In this document: positions 63,222 through 64,000 of the stretch, in pieces
Position numbering within the stretch: position 1 is the first letter of the stretch
Layout of the letters: every line of letters starts with the position of its first letter
NCBI GenBank assembly: GCA_017481595.1
Contig: JAFUOY010000039.1
Location: forward strand, 1-64,000
Length of the DNA stretch: 64,000 bases
DNA from: Clostridia bacterium
Lineage (GTDB): Bacteria > Bacillota > Clostridia > Oscillospirales > CAG-272
Reading direction: 5' to 3'
Translations under genes and position numbers: made by a program
Notes under the pieces: generated by a model
Databases searched by the model: none
The model's input: the letters and a program-made list of their open reading frames with translations, nothing else
Told to the model about the DNA's origin: nothing

Positions 63222-63743
63222 TTATAATTGTTCATTTGCGTACAGTTCATCAAGCTGCCAATTTATCGGATTTTCGCAGATGTATTTTGTATGCTCCTCG
63301 TAGTCCTCGCGGTTGCGAATAACGTGGTCGTAAAATAATTTTTGCCAAATTGGATGACCTATTCGTTTCGTGATATATCCTTTTAATTGTTGCACCACCC
63401 GTGACATTGTAGGGGCGACCATTGGTCGTCCGTATTCATCGGCACAAATCAACAATAATAAATGTATATGGTCAGGCATAATCACGTAATGATCAACCAT
63501 TAGCGCAGGATATTTTAAAGGGATATTGTTAATGGCATCATCAACTATTTTCCCATATTGCGACAAAATAACGTCTTGCGGACGACCAATGGTCGCCCCT
63601 ACGTCCTTCCAAAAATAATTCTGTCTGTTTGAGGTACATATCGTTATAAAATACGCGCCACAGGAGCTGTAGTCATAATTTTCCAAACGGTTTTTCTTTC
63701 TTTGCGGACGACCAATGGTCGCCCCTACGGATTCTACATTCAT
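63222..63743 (-). CDS. REP-associated tyrosine transposase (RAYT, Y1/HUH family)
   Basis: A 173-residue HUH nuclease. HUH motif MPDHIHLLLL (H92, H94) and the catalytic Tyr in QLKGYITKR (Y123); GAYFITICTSNRQNYFW is the usual N-terminal strand. These enzymes nick single-stranded REP DNA. Unusually, the frame contains three REP units: residues about 5-13 (VGATIGRPQ), about 47-55 (VGATIGRPQ again) and about 104-112 (inverted unit, GRPMVAPT). ATG 63743 follows AGGA; a TTG overlapping the cysK stop is less likely. It lies 14 nt after cysK. Confidence 0.92.
   Translation of the reverse strand: MNVESVGATIGRPQRKKNRLENYDYSSCGAYFITICTSNRQNYFWKDVGATIGRPQDVILSQYGKIVDDAINNIPLKYPALMVDHYVIMPDHIHLLLLICADEYGRPMVAPTMSRVVQQLKGYITKRIGHPIWQKLFYDHVIRNREDYEEHTKYICENPINWQLDELYANEQL
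63409..63432. repeat. REP unit inside the transposase gene, copy 3
   Basis: GTAGGGGCGACCATTGGTCG plus TCCG; opposite orientation to copies 4 and 5. Confidence 0.92.
63579..63603. repeat. REP unit inside the transposase gene, copy 4
   Basis: CGGACGACCAATGGTCGCCC plus CTACG; reads VGATIGRP in the transposase frame. Confidence 0.92.
63705..63729. repeat. REP unit inside the transposase gene, copy 5
   Basis: Same sequence and orientation as copy 4, at codons 5-13 of the transposase. Confidence 0.92.
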
Positions 63744-63757
63744 TTCCTGCTCTGTTT

Positions 63758-64000
63758 TCAATCTATAAACCCATCGGTGGAAAGGTATCTTTCGCCTGTG
63801 TCGGGGAGGAGGACGACGATATTTTTGCCGCGGTTTTCGGGGCGGAGGGAAAGCTCCTTAGCGGCGCAAAGAGCGGCGCCCGAGGAGATGCCCACAAAAG
63901 CGCCCTCGCACTTAACGAAGGACTGCGCGTACTTATAGGCGTCCTCGTTTGTAACGGTGATTATCTCGTCATAAACGTCCATATCAAGAGTGTCGGGAAT
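63758..64000 (-). CDS. cysK: cysteine synthase, C-terminal part (5' end outside window)
   Basis: Eighty codons are visible and the frame runs off the window edge ([13 protein letters not shown]...). The block [20 protein letters not shown] and the end [20 protein letters not shown] are the O-acetylserine sulfhydrylase C-terminus, which helps bind PLP and closes the active site. It makes cysteine from O-acetylserine and sulfide. The transposase gene begins 14 nt after the stop. Confidence 0.93.
   Translation of the reverse strand: MPDTLDMDVYDEIITVTNEDAYKYAQSFVKCEGAFVGISSGAALCAAKELSLRPENRGKNIVVLLPDTGERYLSTDGFID

Noticed and set aside
63222..63743. REP copies in the transposase as frameshift or assembly errors
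   Set aside because: All three keep the frame, the HUH and Tyr motifs are intact, and the same peptide words lie at domain edges.

Overview
The window looks like a chromosome segment from an uncultured, fibre-degrading gut Clostridia (Firmicutes). The evidence is Gram-positive promoters (TTGACA/TATAAT, often with an extended -10), strong AGGAGG ribosome sites, a T-box leader for valS, an IspH-ribosomal protein S1 fusion in a cmk-plsC-ispH/S1 cluster, cohesin/dockerin-type surface proteins, and many intracellular glycoside hydrolases. No rRNA, CRISPR array or phage is present. There is one tRNA (Glu-CTC).

Region by region: 1-9.3 kb holds the end of a heparinase-like gene, a Cys-repeat lipoprotein, a GH51 arabinofuranosidase, and a two-gene surface operon. 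That operon encodes a tandemly duplicated solute-binding protein fused to cohesin-like and dockerin-like modules, followed by a cohesin-like/Cys-repeat membrane-anchored protein. 9.6-17.7 kb is one operon (GH2, GH29-like, sugar isomerase, ABM protein, GH29 fucosidase, Gfo/Idh oxidoreductase). 17.8-24.3 kb starts with tRNA-Glu, followed by a patch of short hairpins and a rearranged islet: divergent signal peptidase II, GH31, gene fragments, Gfo/Idh oxidoreductase, and a helix-turn-helix protein fused to a neutral-ceramidase-like domain. 24.4-31.6 kb carries a giant DUF4011-type helicase/nuclease, a MATE exporter and a CE15-like esterase. 31.7-39.9 kb is a second catabolic operon (heparinase-like, unknown TIM barrel, GH36, amidohydrolase, GH39). 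40-56 kb is mostly housekeeping: T-box, a four-helix-bundle cassette, valS, NhaC antiporter, aminotransferase, asnS, XPD/DinG helicase, zinc-ribbon protein, tiny Cys-rich peptide, ispH-S1, plsC, cmk, HI0933 flavoprotein. 56-64 kb holds envelope glycosyltransferases with a lipoprotein, azlCD, a small regulator, a Cys-rich small protein, a REP-type transposase and the end of cysK.

The carbohydrate genes together suggest import and cytoplasmic dismantling of a branched plant glycan (arabinose, xylose, galactose, fucose, uronic acids). No sugar permease is in the window.

The most unusual findings are four. (1) Two homologous ~200-nt structured RNAs, each with its own TTTACA-N17-TATAAT promoter and a UUCG-loop terminator, each ending about 20 nt before a start codon. 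(2) A REP transposase gene whose reading frame contains three copies of the REP repeat found elsewhere in the window. (3) A DNA-binding/ceramidase fusion. (4) A solute-binding/cohesin/dockerin fusion. The intergenic DNA is also rich in modular hairpins with 3-4-nt loops, and a four-helix-bundle gene has been inserted between the valS T-box and valS.
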